The position numbers and the translations under genes were made by a program. DNA of 6,714 nt from NCBI GenBank assembly GCA_003500955.1, contig DNQP01000087.1:1-6714 (forward strand), in the 5' to 3' direction. Each line of letters opens with the position of its first letter. The first letter of the stretch is position 1. The notes below the pieces were generated by a model, which saw only the letters and a program-made list of their open reading frames with translations, was not told the DNA's origin and ran no database searches. The DNA is from Curvibacter sp. (GTDB lineage Bacteria > Pseudomonadota > Gammaproteobacteria > Burkholderiales > Burkholderiaceae_C). Below, one piece after another: positions 1 to 6,039 of the stretch.

Positions 1-53
1 TCAGCGGCAGCACCTGCGACCTGACCTTCGACGTCGAGGCCGTGGTGACGTAA
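1..53 (+). CDS. C-terminal end of an upstream phage structural gene (partial)
   Basis: Only the last 16 codons are present, read from base 3 to the TAA at 51-53. They give a peptide beginning SGSTCDL and ending VEAVVT. The frame is open, has strong G/C at third positions like the genes that follow, and stops 13 bases before the next start, so it looks like the preceding gene of the same late operon. The fragment is too short to assign. By position it should belong to the tail module (a tail tip, tail assembly or peptidase-type gene would be usual here), but that is only context. Confidence 0.55.
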   Translation, partial: SGSTCDLTFDVEAVVT

Positions 54-66
54 CAGGAGACTCCCC

Positions 67-2037
67 GTGACCGCCCGCACCGATGCCCAGCAGCGCCACG
101 AGCGCGTCATCATGATGGTGCTGGAGGTGGATGCAGACATCTGCACCAACACCTACGGCAGCGCGCCGTGCACCGCTGCGGCCGGTGTGGGCAACGAGTG
201 CTACAACACCTACGCCACCTGCCAGGACAAGGCCAACTTCACACGCGGCACCGTCACCACGAAGTTCTGCAGCCGCGGCCAGGTGGTCCCAGGTGAGACG
301 GTGCGGCCATACGTGTCGGGCAATGCCTCGATCACCCCCACCGAGATCCAGCCCGGCAAGGGCCTGGCCATGCGCAGCCAGACCAGCATCAAGCTGGTGG
401 ACGAGCCCTGCCCGGACCACCTGGAAGACCCCTACGCCGCCACCCGTGCCACGCCGGCGCAGGGTACCTTCTGGGCTCGCTACCGGGCGCGCAACCCCAA
501 CCTGGTGGGCCGGCCCGCCCGTGTGCGCCGCGGCTACGTGGTGAGCCCCTTCACCTGGGACACCTTCCAGACCGAGCTCTTCGTGATCGACGCCGTGCGC
601 GGGCCCGACACGGATGGCAGCGTCACCCTGGTGCTGAGCGACCCGCTCAAGATCGCAGACCGCAACATGCTGCCCGCTGCCACAGACGGCGCGCTGGTGG
701 CCGCGCTGCCCGCCGTGGCAGACGCCGGCACCGCCCAGGCAGGCGGGGCCAGCACCATCACGCTGCGCACCGGCGCCAGCACCGTGGACGGCGCCTACAA
801 CGGCATGGAGGTGCTCATCACCTCCGGTGTGGGCAGCGGCCAGCGCCGCATCATCAGCGGCTACGTGGGCGCCACCCGCGTGGCCACCGTCAGCGTGGCC
901 TGGGCCGTGCAGCCCACCAACGCCAGCGTGTACGAGGTGGTGCCCCTGAGCCTCAACGTGGGCACAGACAAGGGCGCCCAATACCCGGACCCGGCCACCA
1001 GCGGCAAGCCCGAGTACGTGCGCGTGGGTGACGAGGTCATCCGCTACACCGCCAAGAGCGGCGATGTCCTCTCATGGGCCGACGGCACCTACCGCGGCCA
1101 GTGGGGCACCGTGCGCGAAGACCACGACGCCGAAGACGCCGTGCAGCTGTGCCGCGCCTGGATCTCCAAGCGCCCCTGGGAGGTGCTGCGCGATCTGCAC
1201 ACCGAAAGCGGCATCAGCGCCAGCTACCTGGACACCACCGGCTGGCAGCTGGAAGACGAAGACTGGCTCAACGGTGGCGAGATCACCGCCATCCTCACCG
1301 AGCCGGAGAAGGCCAGCGCCCTCATCGCCGAGCTGCTGCAGGACGTGAACGCCATCGAGTGGTGGGACCCGGTGCAGCAAAAGGCCCGCATGCTGGTCAA
1401 CCAGCCGCTGCAGGCCGGCACCATCACCGAGCTGACCGAGGCGCAGCTCATCGAGGGTTCCGTCAAGGTGGAGCGGCAGGACGCCGAGCGCATCACCCAG
1501 GCCGCCATGTACTACGGCCTGCGCAGTGCCACCGCCGAGCGCGACCAAGCCAAGAACTACGCGGCCGCCGCCATCAACATCGACGTGGACGCCCAGAGCG
1601 CGGTGGAATACGGCGACACGCGCCCCAGCGTGGCCAAGAGCCGCTGGCTAGGTGCCGCCAACGCCACCTTCGTGCGCCAGACCGTGGCGCGCCGCGTGGC
1701 CCGCCTGCGCGACGCGCCCTACAAGCAGACCTTCCGCCTGGACCCGCGCGACGAAGTGGCCCTGGGCAACCTGGTCACCCTGACGCACCGCGCGCTCACA
1801 GACGCCACCGGCGCGCCCAAGGCCGTGCGCGCCCGCGTGGTGCGCATGGCCGACAAGGGCACGCACTTTGAAGGCACGGCGCTCACCATCGGCTACGGCG
1901 GCCTGCGCTACGGGCTGATCGCCCCCAACGGCTTGCCCAACTACGGCAGCGCCAGCGAGGCCCAGCGCGTCTATGCCTTCATCTCCAACAACTCCGGCCG
2001 CATGGGCAACGGGGACCAAGGCTACCGAATCATCTGA
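67..2037 (+). CDS. Phage tail-tip / baseplate hub-like protein
   Basis: A 656-residue virion protein, probably part of the distal tail tip that precedes the receptor-binding fibre. The start is GTG at 67, supported by AGGAG at 55-59 seven bases upstream; an in-frame ATG pair near residue 16 lacks such a site. Residues 20-70 form a Cys-rich segment (C26, C35, C45, C52, C68) with the pattern C-x3-YG-x2-PC...C-N-T-x2-TCQD, which I recognise from tail proteins of siphophages. Residues about 229-292 form a beta-rich module (YNGMEVLITSG, then GQRRIISGY) that recurs in many phage tail proteins. The C-terminal third contains RRVARLRDAPY and FRLDPRDEVALGN, typical of hub proteins with a gp27-like fold. 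The size, the order before a fibre gene and the tight spacing all fit. I have no specific phage homologue in mind, so the exact tail role is inferred. Confidence 0.75.
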   Translation: MTARTDAQQRHERVIMMVLEVDADICTNTYGSAPCTAAAGVGNECYNTYATCQDKANFTRGTVTTKFCSRGQVVPGETVRPYVSGNASITPTEIQPGKGLAMRSQTSIKLVDEPCPDHLEDPYAATRATPAQGTFWARYRARNPNLVGRPARVRRGYVVSPFTWDTFQTELFVIDAVRGPDTDGSVTLVLSDPLKIADRNMLPAATDGALVAALPAVADAGTAQAGGASTITLRTGASTVDGAYNGMEVLITSGVGSGQRRIISGYVGATRVATVSVAWAVQPTNASVYEVVPLSLNVGTDKGAQYPDPATSGKPEYVRVGDEVIRYTAKSGDVLSWADGTYRGQWGTVREDHDAEDAVQLCRAWISKRPWEVLRDLHTESGISASYLDTTGWQLEDEDWLNGGEITAILTEPEKASALIAELLQDVNAIEWWDPVQQKARMLVNQPLQAGTITELTEAQLIEGSVKVERQDAERITQAAMYYGLRSATAERDQAKNYAAAAINIDVDAQSAVEYGDTRPSVAKSRWLGAANATFVRQTVARRVARLRDAPYKQTFRLDPRDEVALGNLVTLTHRALTDATGAPKAVRARVVRMADKGTHFEGTALTIGYGGLRYGLIAPNGLPNYGSASEAQRVYAFISNNSGRMGNGDQGYRII

Positions 2038-2046
2038 AGGAAGAGC

Positions 2047-2295
2047 ATGAGCAACCCTCAAAAACCGATGCAGACTGCCGCGCACAGCGTCGAGGTCCCC
2101 GAGTCCATGCGTGTGCACTGCCCGCTGGTGGACTTCAAGCTGCGCAAGGTCACACAGTGTCTGGAGTGTCCGCACCTGGTGGGCGGCACCCTGGCGGACC
2201 GCTTCCCCGGCGCAAACCACATGCCTGTGGTCCAGCGCTACGCCGTGCCTTGCAGCGCCCGGCCAACCCTGCGCCAGATGACGGAGGTTGAATAA
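2047..2295 (+). CDS. Small Cys/His-rich phage protein, possible metal-binding
   Basis: An 82-residue protein of unknown function, with AAGGAAG at 2037-2043 just upstream of ATG 2047. It starts 9 bases after the hub-like gene and its TAA overlaps the ATG of the next gene by one base, so it is translated as part of the tail operon. It has four cysteines (C25, C38, C41, C69) and three histidines close by (H24, H43, H58). The HC-P...QCLECPH arrangement, with one CxxC knuckle and two flanking cysteines, could hold one zinc ion or an iron centre. No signal peptide or membrane segment is visible. Its position between a tail-tip and a fibre gene suggests a small structural or assembly role, but this is inference; I do not recognise a named family. 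Confidence 0.7.
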   Translation: MSNPQKPMQTAAHSVEVPESMRVHCPLVDFKLRKVTQCLECPHLVGGTLADRFPGANHMPVVQRYAVPCSARPTLRQMTEVE

Positions 2296-3152
2296 TGCCG
2301 GCGCCCACCAAGAGCTTCACCGCCATTCCGGACACGGCTATCGACCCAGACAGCCCGCTGGACACGGCGCTGATGACGGCCATCCGTGACAACGGCGAGC
2401 ATCTCAAGGAGGTGCTCTACGGCACCTTCACACCCAACGCTCCCCACACCCACAACGGCGTGGACAGCGCGCTGGTGGAGATCGGCCCCAACGCCATCCG
2501 CAATGGCAGCTTCGAAAGCGATGGCGACGGCTGGACCATTGCCGCCTACACCGGCGGCAGCTTCAGCTTCAACACCGCCAACGACATGGACGGGGCCAAG
2601 GCCCTGGCCATCACCAGCACCGTCGCTGCCAACGGTGGTGCCGTGGCCACCAGCAACGAGTACCGCAGCTGCATTGGCGGCGAGAAGATCGCCATCAAGC
2701 TGGCGTACAAGGCCAGCGGCGCCAACATCAGCAGCCGCGCCCGCGTCATCTGGTACGACGACGCCCAGGCCCAGATCAGCACCAGCGACATCTACACCAC
2801 CACCAACACGCCCACCACGCAGACCGTCGCCACCACGGTGCTTACGGCGCCCAGCACGGCGCGCTTCTACCGCGTGGAGCTCACGGGCGGAATTCCCGGT
2901 AGCGGCAGCGGCACAGGGACCGTGTATTTCGACGGCGTCAAGGGCGAGTACTCGCCACCCGGCAATGCCATCTGCACCTACACCGGGAGCCTGGTTGAAT
3001 CTGCGGGTCTGAACTTCCCCTCGGGCAACACGACGAGTGGCGGTAGCACCAACGACTTAGGCAGCAACCGGGTGGTCACAGGGCTCAGGTTCGCGTGGAA
3101 CAACGGGGATCTAAACGCGTATGTCCGCGGCTACAACATCCTAAACACTTGA
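2295..3152 (+). CDS. Tail fibre / receptor-binding protein with carbohydrate-binding-like domain
   Basis: A 285-residue protein, with GGAGG at 2283-2287 and ATG at 2295 overlapping the preceding stop. Residues 8-58 (FTAIPDTAIDPDSPLDTALM, then RDN, EVLYG, and H51-T-H53-NGVDS) form an N-terminal region common in phage tail fibres; the HxH-N-G part resembles the HxHDG metal-binding loops of trimeric fibres. Residues about 66-220 begin NAIRNGSFESDGDGW and end VYFDGVKGE, the layout of galactose-binding-like or CBM4/9-like jelly-roll domains, which suggests sugar recognition. The last 53 residues form a separate tip ending with TGLRFAWNNGDLNAYVRGY. Codon use changes sharply in this tip (TTA, CTA twice, AGG, GTT, ACT), unlike the rest of the gene. 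The likely role is contact with host surface glycan; the receptor cannot be told from sequence. Confidence 0.75.
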   Translation: MPAPTKSFTAIPDTAIDPDSPLDTALMTAIRDNGEHLKEVLYGTFTPNAPHTHNGVDSALVEIGPNAIRNGSFESDGDGWTIAAYTGGSFSFNTANDMDGAKALAITSTVAANGGAVATSNEYRSCIGGEKIAIKLAYKASGANISSRARVIWYDDAQAQISTSDIYTTTNTPTTQTVATTVLTAPSTARFYRVELTGGIPGSGSGTGTVYFDGVKGEYSPPGNAICTYTGSLVESAGLNFPSGNTTSGGSTNDLGSNRVVTGLRFAWNNGDLNAYVRGYNILNT

Positions 3153-3158
3153 GGTGCC

Positions 3159-3692
3159 ATGAACAACTTCTTCACGCACGATCAAATGGCTCAGGCCGTC
3201 CAGCGCTTGCACCCTGGTGCTATTCACGGCCGCCACTTCCTGATCCTCATGGGCATCAGCGAGGCCGATGGCAGCCCCGCCAGCGATGCCTGGATCGAGC
3301 GCTGGAATATCGATGGACCCATCCCAACGATGCAGCAGCTGCGCGATGCCTACGCCGCCTGGCTGGCCGTAGAGAACGCGCACCCACGCCTGGTCGAGAA
3401 GACTCTGAAGAAGGCACGCGCACTGCGCCCGCCCATCATGTCCATCCTGGACGGCATGCAGGCCAGCGCCATCAACAACGGCACCACCATCATGGTCAAC
3501 CAGCAGCCCGTGCCGCTGTCAGACGTGATCGAAGGCTGCAAGCAGGCGCTCAAGGACCTGCCCAACACCGTCGACCTGAGCCAGTGCACCACCCAGCAGC
3601 AGATGGAGCTGGTGGTGCTGCAGGCGTACCACGCGATCGTGGCGGCCGCGCCGCCCGAGATCAAGAGCGCTTTCGACTCGCTCAAGCCCTGA
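3159..3692 (+). CDS. XkdW-like tail accessory protein (putative fibre assembly chaperone)
   Basis: A 177-residue soluble protein starting at ATG 3159, six bases after the fibre gene, with GAGGTG at 3151-3156 as a close ribosome-binding site. The N-terminal 70 residues (AVQRLHPGAIHGRHFLIL, then WIERWNIDGPIPTMQQLRDAY) resemble the pattern of XkdW-type proteins: a Lys/Leu-Pro-Gly helix start, a short strand, a Trp pair around residues 45-49, then a Pro-Thr-x-x-x-Leu helix. The remainder is helical, with a basic stretch KTLKKARALRPP near residue 80. Proteins encoded directly after fibre genes often assist fibre folding or attachment, which is the inferred role here. No catalytic motif, signal peptide or membrane segment is seen. 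The XkdW resemblance is from memory and modest. Confidence 0.6.
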   Translation: MNNFFTHDQMAQAVQRLHPGAIHGRHFLILMGISEADGSPASDAWIERWNIDGPIPTMQQLRDAYAAWLAVENAHPRLVEKTLKKARALRPPIMSILDGMQASAINNGTTIMVNQQPVPLSDVIEGCKQALKDLPNTVDLSQCTTQQQMELVVLQAYHAIVAAAPPEIKSAFDSLKP

Positions 3693-3712
3693 ACCACCCA
3701 TCTGTCACACCC

Positions 3713-4237
3713 ATGCAACTCGACCTTGCCCTGAACTTCCCGCCGTGGACACCGCTGGCCCTGCTGGCGGTGGCCGTGCTGCTGCTGGCGCGGCACCTGT
3801 GGACGCTGTGGCGTGACACCTGGGCGTATTACCTGGCCGTCATGCACCTGCAGCAGGTGGAAGACAGGCTGGGCCAGCTGCCACCGGCCAGCCGGTGGTG
3901 GGGCTACCGCGAGGTGCTGCCCCGCGGCCTGTGGCTGGACTGGTACCTCAACCAGTGGCTCACGTTCTTCTTCCTCGACCCGCCGCACCACCCGCTGGAG
4001 CTAGTCACCGGGCGGCTGCAGCGCTATGTGTGGGCGCAGGTGCCCGAGCTGGATGAACACGCCCCGCGGTGGCTGCGGCTGCTGTGGCCCCTGCGCATGG
4101 CCTGGTGGCGCGTGCACCGCTGGTGGTGGCAGCTGCTGCCGTACCGCCGCCGAGTGGCCGACGACCTGGCCCGGGACAAGCTGGACCCGTATGACCTGCC
4201 GGCGCATATCGACAGAGAGGAGGGCCCCCGTGGCTGA
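3713..4237 (+). CDS. Tryptophan-rich membrane-anchored protein of unknown function
   Basis: A 174-residue protein that I do not recognise. ATG 3713 is the best start, because it puts a hydrophobic helix (residues 14-28, PLALLAVAVLLLA) at the N-terminus. However, there is no clear ribosome-binding site in the 20 bases after the previous stop, so expression may depend on reinitiation. The protein holds 17 tryptophans (about 10 percent), many clustered: HLWTLWRDTW (31-40 region), SRWWGYRE, LWLDWYLNQWLTFFFLD, and AWWRVHRWWWQ near residue 140. The last third is strongly basic and then turns charged (RRRVADDLARDKLDPYD). This composition suggests a protein lying along or in the inner membrane with its aromatic belts at the interface. 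It overlaps the downstream holin candidate by 8 bases, which suggests a lysis-related or envelope function. That role is inference. Codon usage matches its neighbours, so the reading frame is credible. Confidence 0.65.
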   Translation: MQLDLALNFPPWTPLALLAVAVLLLARHLWTLWRDTWAYYLAVMHLQQVEDRLGQLPPASRWWGYREVLPRGLWLDWYLNQWLTFFFLDPPHHPLELVTGRLQRYVWAQVPELDEHAPRWLRLLWPLRMAWWRVHRWWWQLLPYRRRVADDLARDKLDPYDLPAHIDREEGPRG

Positions 4238-4610
4238 ACCCAACACAGGCGCCTTCGTCGCCACGGGCGTGATCATCGCCGCCCTGGGCCCCGTGCTGGG
4301 CCCGGCCCTGCTCATCACCTTCGGGGCCGTGGCCGGCAGCCTGCTGGCCATGAGCAAAGCCGAGACCATGACGCGCTGGGAGGCCGTCAAGTTTCTGGTC
4401 CTGGGCGTGCTGGTGGCCCTCACCATCACCAGCGCCGTGGCCTGGGCGCTGGAGCGCTGGCTGGACGTGCCCACCAACGTGGCGCTCATGCCCGTGGCGG
4501 CCATCATCGGCGCCGCGCGCAATGCGCTGCTGCAGGTGATGGACCGGCTGGTGGAGCTGGCCGCGGCCGGGCTGGCCGCCCTGGGCCGCAATCGTGGAGG
4601 TGGTCAATGA
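4230..4610 (+). CDS. Putative holin, multi-pass membrane protein
   Basis: A 126-residue membrane protein starting at GTG 4230, six bases after GGAGGG at 4219-4224 and overlapping the previous stop. Hydrophobic segments lie at about residues 8-41 (a long stretch broken by GP-x2-GP, perhaps one or two passes), 55-74 and 84-103. A short loop, SKAETMTRWEAVK, separates the first two, and a W-x-L-E-R-W-L-D loop separates the second and third. The C-terminus is short and basic (GRNRGGGQ). Size, topology and position directly before another membrane protein and the endolysin fit a phage holin, which forms inner-membrane lesions that release the endolysin. There is no sequence motif diagnostic of a holin family, so the assignment rests on context and topology. 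Confidence 0.6.
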   Translation: MAEPNTGAFVATGVIIAALGPVLGPALLITFGAVAGSLLAMSKAETMTRWEAVKFLVLGVLVALTITSAVAWALERWLDVPTNVALMPVAAIIGAARNALLQVMDRLVELAAAGLAALGRNRGGGQ

Positions 4611-4921
4611 GTGAAGTTCTCATGGTGGTGCAGGTGGCGCTGGCCAGCCTGCTGGCGTGGACGTGCTTTTGCCGCCTGGCGCTGACCAGTGCGCGCACCC
4701 TGCGCGAGATCCGCTGGAGCATCTGGTTTCTGGGCACGGTGGCGGGCCTCGTGCTGGGCGCGCCCTTGCTGCCGCTGCTGGACGCGGCCTTCACCTGGCC
4801 GCCAGGCACCACGCCGGCGGCCATCTGGCTGCTGCTGCTGCTGGCCATCGTCATGGTCCAGGTCTCCACCAGCCGGCACTGGCGTCACGGCACACCGCCG
4901 AGTTTCAGGAAGGAGGGCTGA
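4607..4921 (+). CDS. Second small membrane protein, holin/antiholin candidate
   Basis: A 104-residue protein whose ATG overlaps the previous stop (ATGA at 4607-4610), with GGAGG at 4596-4600. Three hydrophobic segments are visible at about residues 4-24, 38-60 and 69-87. They are separated by a basic loop (LTSARTLREIRW) and a short Pro-rich loop (FTWPPGTTP). The tail SRHWRHGTPPSFRKEG is basic; a WR-x-G-x-P-x-F ending of this kind is familiar from small membrane proteins next to holins in proteobacterial prophages. It could be the holin itself, with the upstream gene a partner or antiholin, or the reverse; the sequence does not decide. It ends five bases before the endolysin gene, and its last codons contain the endolysin's ribosome-binding site. 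Confidence 0.6.
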   Translation: MSEVLMVVQVALASLLAWTCFCRLALTSARTLREIRWSIWFLGTVAGLVLGAPLLPLLDAAFTWPPGTTPAAIWLLLLLAIVMVQVSTSRHWRHGTPPSFRKEG

Positions 4922-4926
4922 GCCTC

Positions 4927-5385
4927 ATGAAGCTGTCGCAACACTTCACCCTGGCAGAGCTCACGCGCAGCAGCGTGGCCAAGGCCCGCGGCATCGACAA
5001 CACCCCGCCGCCCGAGCTGCTGCCGCGCCTGATGCGCACGGCCGAGATGCTGGAGCGCATCCGCGCCACGGTGGGCTGCCCCGTCATCGTCACCAGCGGC
5101 TACCGCTGCCCCGAGCTCAACAAGGCGGTGGGCAGCAGATCCACCAGCGACCACACCCAGGGCCACGCGGCCGACATCGTGGCGCCCGGCTTCGGCACCC
5201 CGGCGGAGGTGGCCCGCCTGCTGGCGCCGCTGGTCAGCGTGCTGGGCATTGGCCAGCTGATCCTCGAGCAGGTGGGCGGCAAGAGCTGGGTGCACGTCAG
5301 CACCTACGAGCCCGAGCGCGCCATCAACCGCATCATCACCGTGACGGACGCCGGCACGGTGCCGGGTATTGTGAGCGCGGCATGA
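4927..5385 (+). CDS. Phage endolysin, M15-family zinc D-Ala-type peptidase
   Basis: A 152-residue peptidoglycan hydrolase of the M15 group (Peptidase_M15_3/VanY-like), expected to cut peptide stems or cross-links of the cell wall. ATG 4927 lies eight bases after a strong AGGAAGGAGGG at 4908-4918. The N-terminus (LSQHFTLAELTRSS) is the usual opening of this family. Residues 52-65 (PVIVTSGYRCPELN) carry the conserved SGYR-x3-LN motif. S74-D-H76-x3-H80-A-A-D83 gives the HxxxxxxD zinc ligands H76 and D83, and W121-V-H123-V-S gives the third ligand, with E114 a candidate catalytic base. All key residues are present and the length is normal for a phage M15 enzyme. There is no signal peptide, so export through holin lesions is expected. 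Its stop overlaps the next start (ATGA). Confidence 0.92.
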   Translation: MKLSQHFTLAELTRSSVAKARGIDNTPPPELLPRLMRTAEMLERIRATVGCPVIVTSGYRCPELNKAVGSRSTSDHTQGHAADIVAPGFGTPAEVARLLAPLVSVLGIGQLILEQVGGKSWVHVSTYEPERAINRIITVTDAGTVPGIVSAA

Positions 5386-5561
5386 GCGAGAAGACCAAGG
5401 CCCGCCGCACAACGCCGCGCAAGGCCACCAAGCCACCCACGGAGCGCACCCGCAAGCGTGATCGCACGCGCGCGCTGATCGAGCAGCAGGGCAGGGCGCG
5501 GGCCCGGCCCATCTTCCCCGAGCCGGAGGCCGACGAATGCTACCGACCCGAGCATCCCTGA
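5382..5561 (+). CDS. Small highly basic protein in the lysis cassette, unknown function
   Basis: A 59-residue protein beginning at ATG 5382, in an ATGA overlap with the endolysin stop; no strong ribosome-binding site of its own is visible, so it is probably translationally coupled. Residues 4-42 hold 16 Lys/Arg and few acidic residues (KARRTTPRK, TRKRDRTR, RARAR). The last 13 residues are acidic and Pro-rich (FPEPEADECYRPEHP) with one cysteine. This bipolar, low-complexity composition suggests disorder and binding to nucleic acid, a membrane or an acidic partner. The gene's 3' end also carries the ribosome-binding site and start of the inner spanin. I do not recognise a family. A noncoding alternative cannot be excluded, but the start/stop coupling favours a gene. 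Confidence 0.55.
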   Translation: MSEKTKARRTTPRKATKPPTERTRKRDRTRALIEQQGRARARPIFPEPEADECYRPEHP

Positions 5562-5902
5562 CTCCCTGGCTGGTGGCCGGGATCTTCGTCGCCGCCATCG
5601 CCGGTGCCGGCGTGGGCTACTTCGCCGGCATCGATCACCAACAGGCACGCGACGCGCGCGAGGAGAGGCTGGTCCAGCGGGCCGTCGACCAGGCCAGCCA
5701 GGCAGCGGGGCGCGCGATTGCCGGCATCAGGATCAACCACACAACCATCCACCAGGAGCTACAGCGTGAGATCCAGAAAGAGACTGTGTACCTTGCTTGC
5801 CGCCATAGCCCTGGCGGGTTGCGACTCGTTAACGAGGCACTCAGCGGAACCATCCGGCCTGGTGCAGGCGAGCTGCCCCCGCCTGACGCCCCTGCGCGAT
5901 GA
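5537..5902 (+). CDS. Inner-membrane spanin (Rz-like i-spanin)
   Basis: A 121-residue protein starting at ATG 5537, seven bases after GGAGG at 5525-5529, and overlapping the previous gene by 25 bases. It has a short cytoplasmic N-terminus, one transmembrane segment (residues 11-31, Ala/Gly-rich), then a periplasmic helical region rich in Gln, Glu and Arg (residues 34-84) that can form a coiled coil. The segment ETVYLACRHSPGGLRLVNEAL (residues 82-102, C88) resembles the distal end of i-spanins of betaproteobacterial phages. A second gene lies within it in the +1 frame and runs past its end, the hallmark of Rz/Rz1. It should be anchored in the inner membrane and pair with the lipoprotein spanin to fuse the two membranes at the last step of lysis. 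Confidence 0.8.
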   Translation: MLPTRASLTPWLVAGIFVAAIAGAGVGYFAGIDHQQARDAREERLVQRAVDQASQAAGRAIAGIRINHTTIHQELQREIQKETVYLACRHSPGGLRLVNEALSGTIRPGAGELPPPDAPAR

Positions 5903-5990
5903 CAGCTTCGCGGCCACCAGCGAGAAGCTGGTGGAGGTGGCAGGGCAGTATTACCAATGCCGCGCGGCCGCGGGGGTGAAAGACCCGTAG
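5766..5990 (+). CDS. Outer-membrane spanin lipoprotein (Rz1-like o-spanin), overlapping Rz
   Basis: A 74-residue lipoprotein starting at GTG 5766, seven bases after AGGAG at 5754-5758, in the +1 frame inside the i-spanin gene and extending 88 bases beyond it. Residues 1-18 are a signal peptide: a basic RSRKR start, a hydrophobic core LLAAIALAG, and a lipobox L16-A-G-C19, so C19 would be lipidated. The mature part contains C37-PRLTPLRDDSF and YYQC65-RAAAG, a pattern I know from o-spanins of proteobacterial prophages; C37 and C65 could form a disulfide. Unlike lambda Rz1 it is not proline-rich. Residue +2 after the lipid cysteine is Asp, which in E. coli would favour inner-membrane retention, although an o-spanin must reach the outer membrane. 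The overlap with the i-spanin makes the assignment firm. Confidence 0.82.
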   Translation: MRSRKRLCTLLAAIALAGCDSLTRHSAEPSGLVQASCPRLTPLRDDSFAATSEKLVEVAGQYYQCRAAAGVKDP

Positions 5991-6039
5991 GCCGTCACCG
6001 TTCTCTCTGGAAGTCTCCTCGCCGGCTAGCACCGGCTTG

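Noticed and set aside
1..981. Long minus-strand open frame opposite the hub-like gene
   Set aside because: It is Gly/Ala/His-rich antisense of a high-GC gene whose plus-strand product has recognisable tail motifs and a ribosome-binding site.
3095..3712. Upstream extension of the Trp-rich gene in the same frame (about 206 more codons)
   Set aside because: It overlaps almost the entire XkdW-like gene in another frame. The translated extension is His/Arg/Gly-rich shadow sequence, while the hydrophobic N-terminus begins at ATG 3713.
4885..5598. Minus-strand open frame of 237 codons opposite the endolysin
   Set aside because: It is antisense to the M15 gene, which has all its zinc ligands and a strong ribosome-binding site; low-complexity Ala/Gly/Arg composition.
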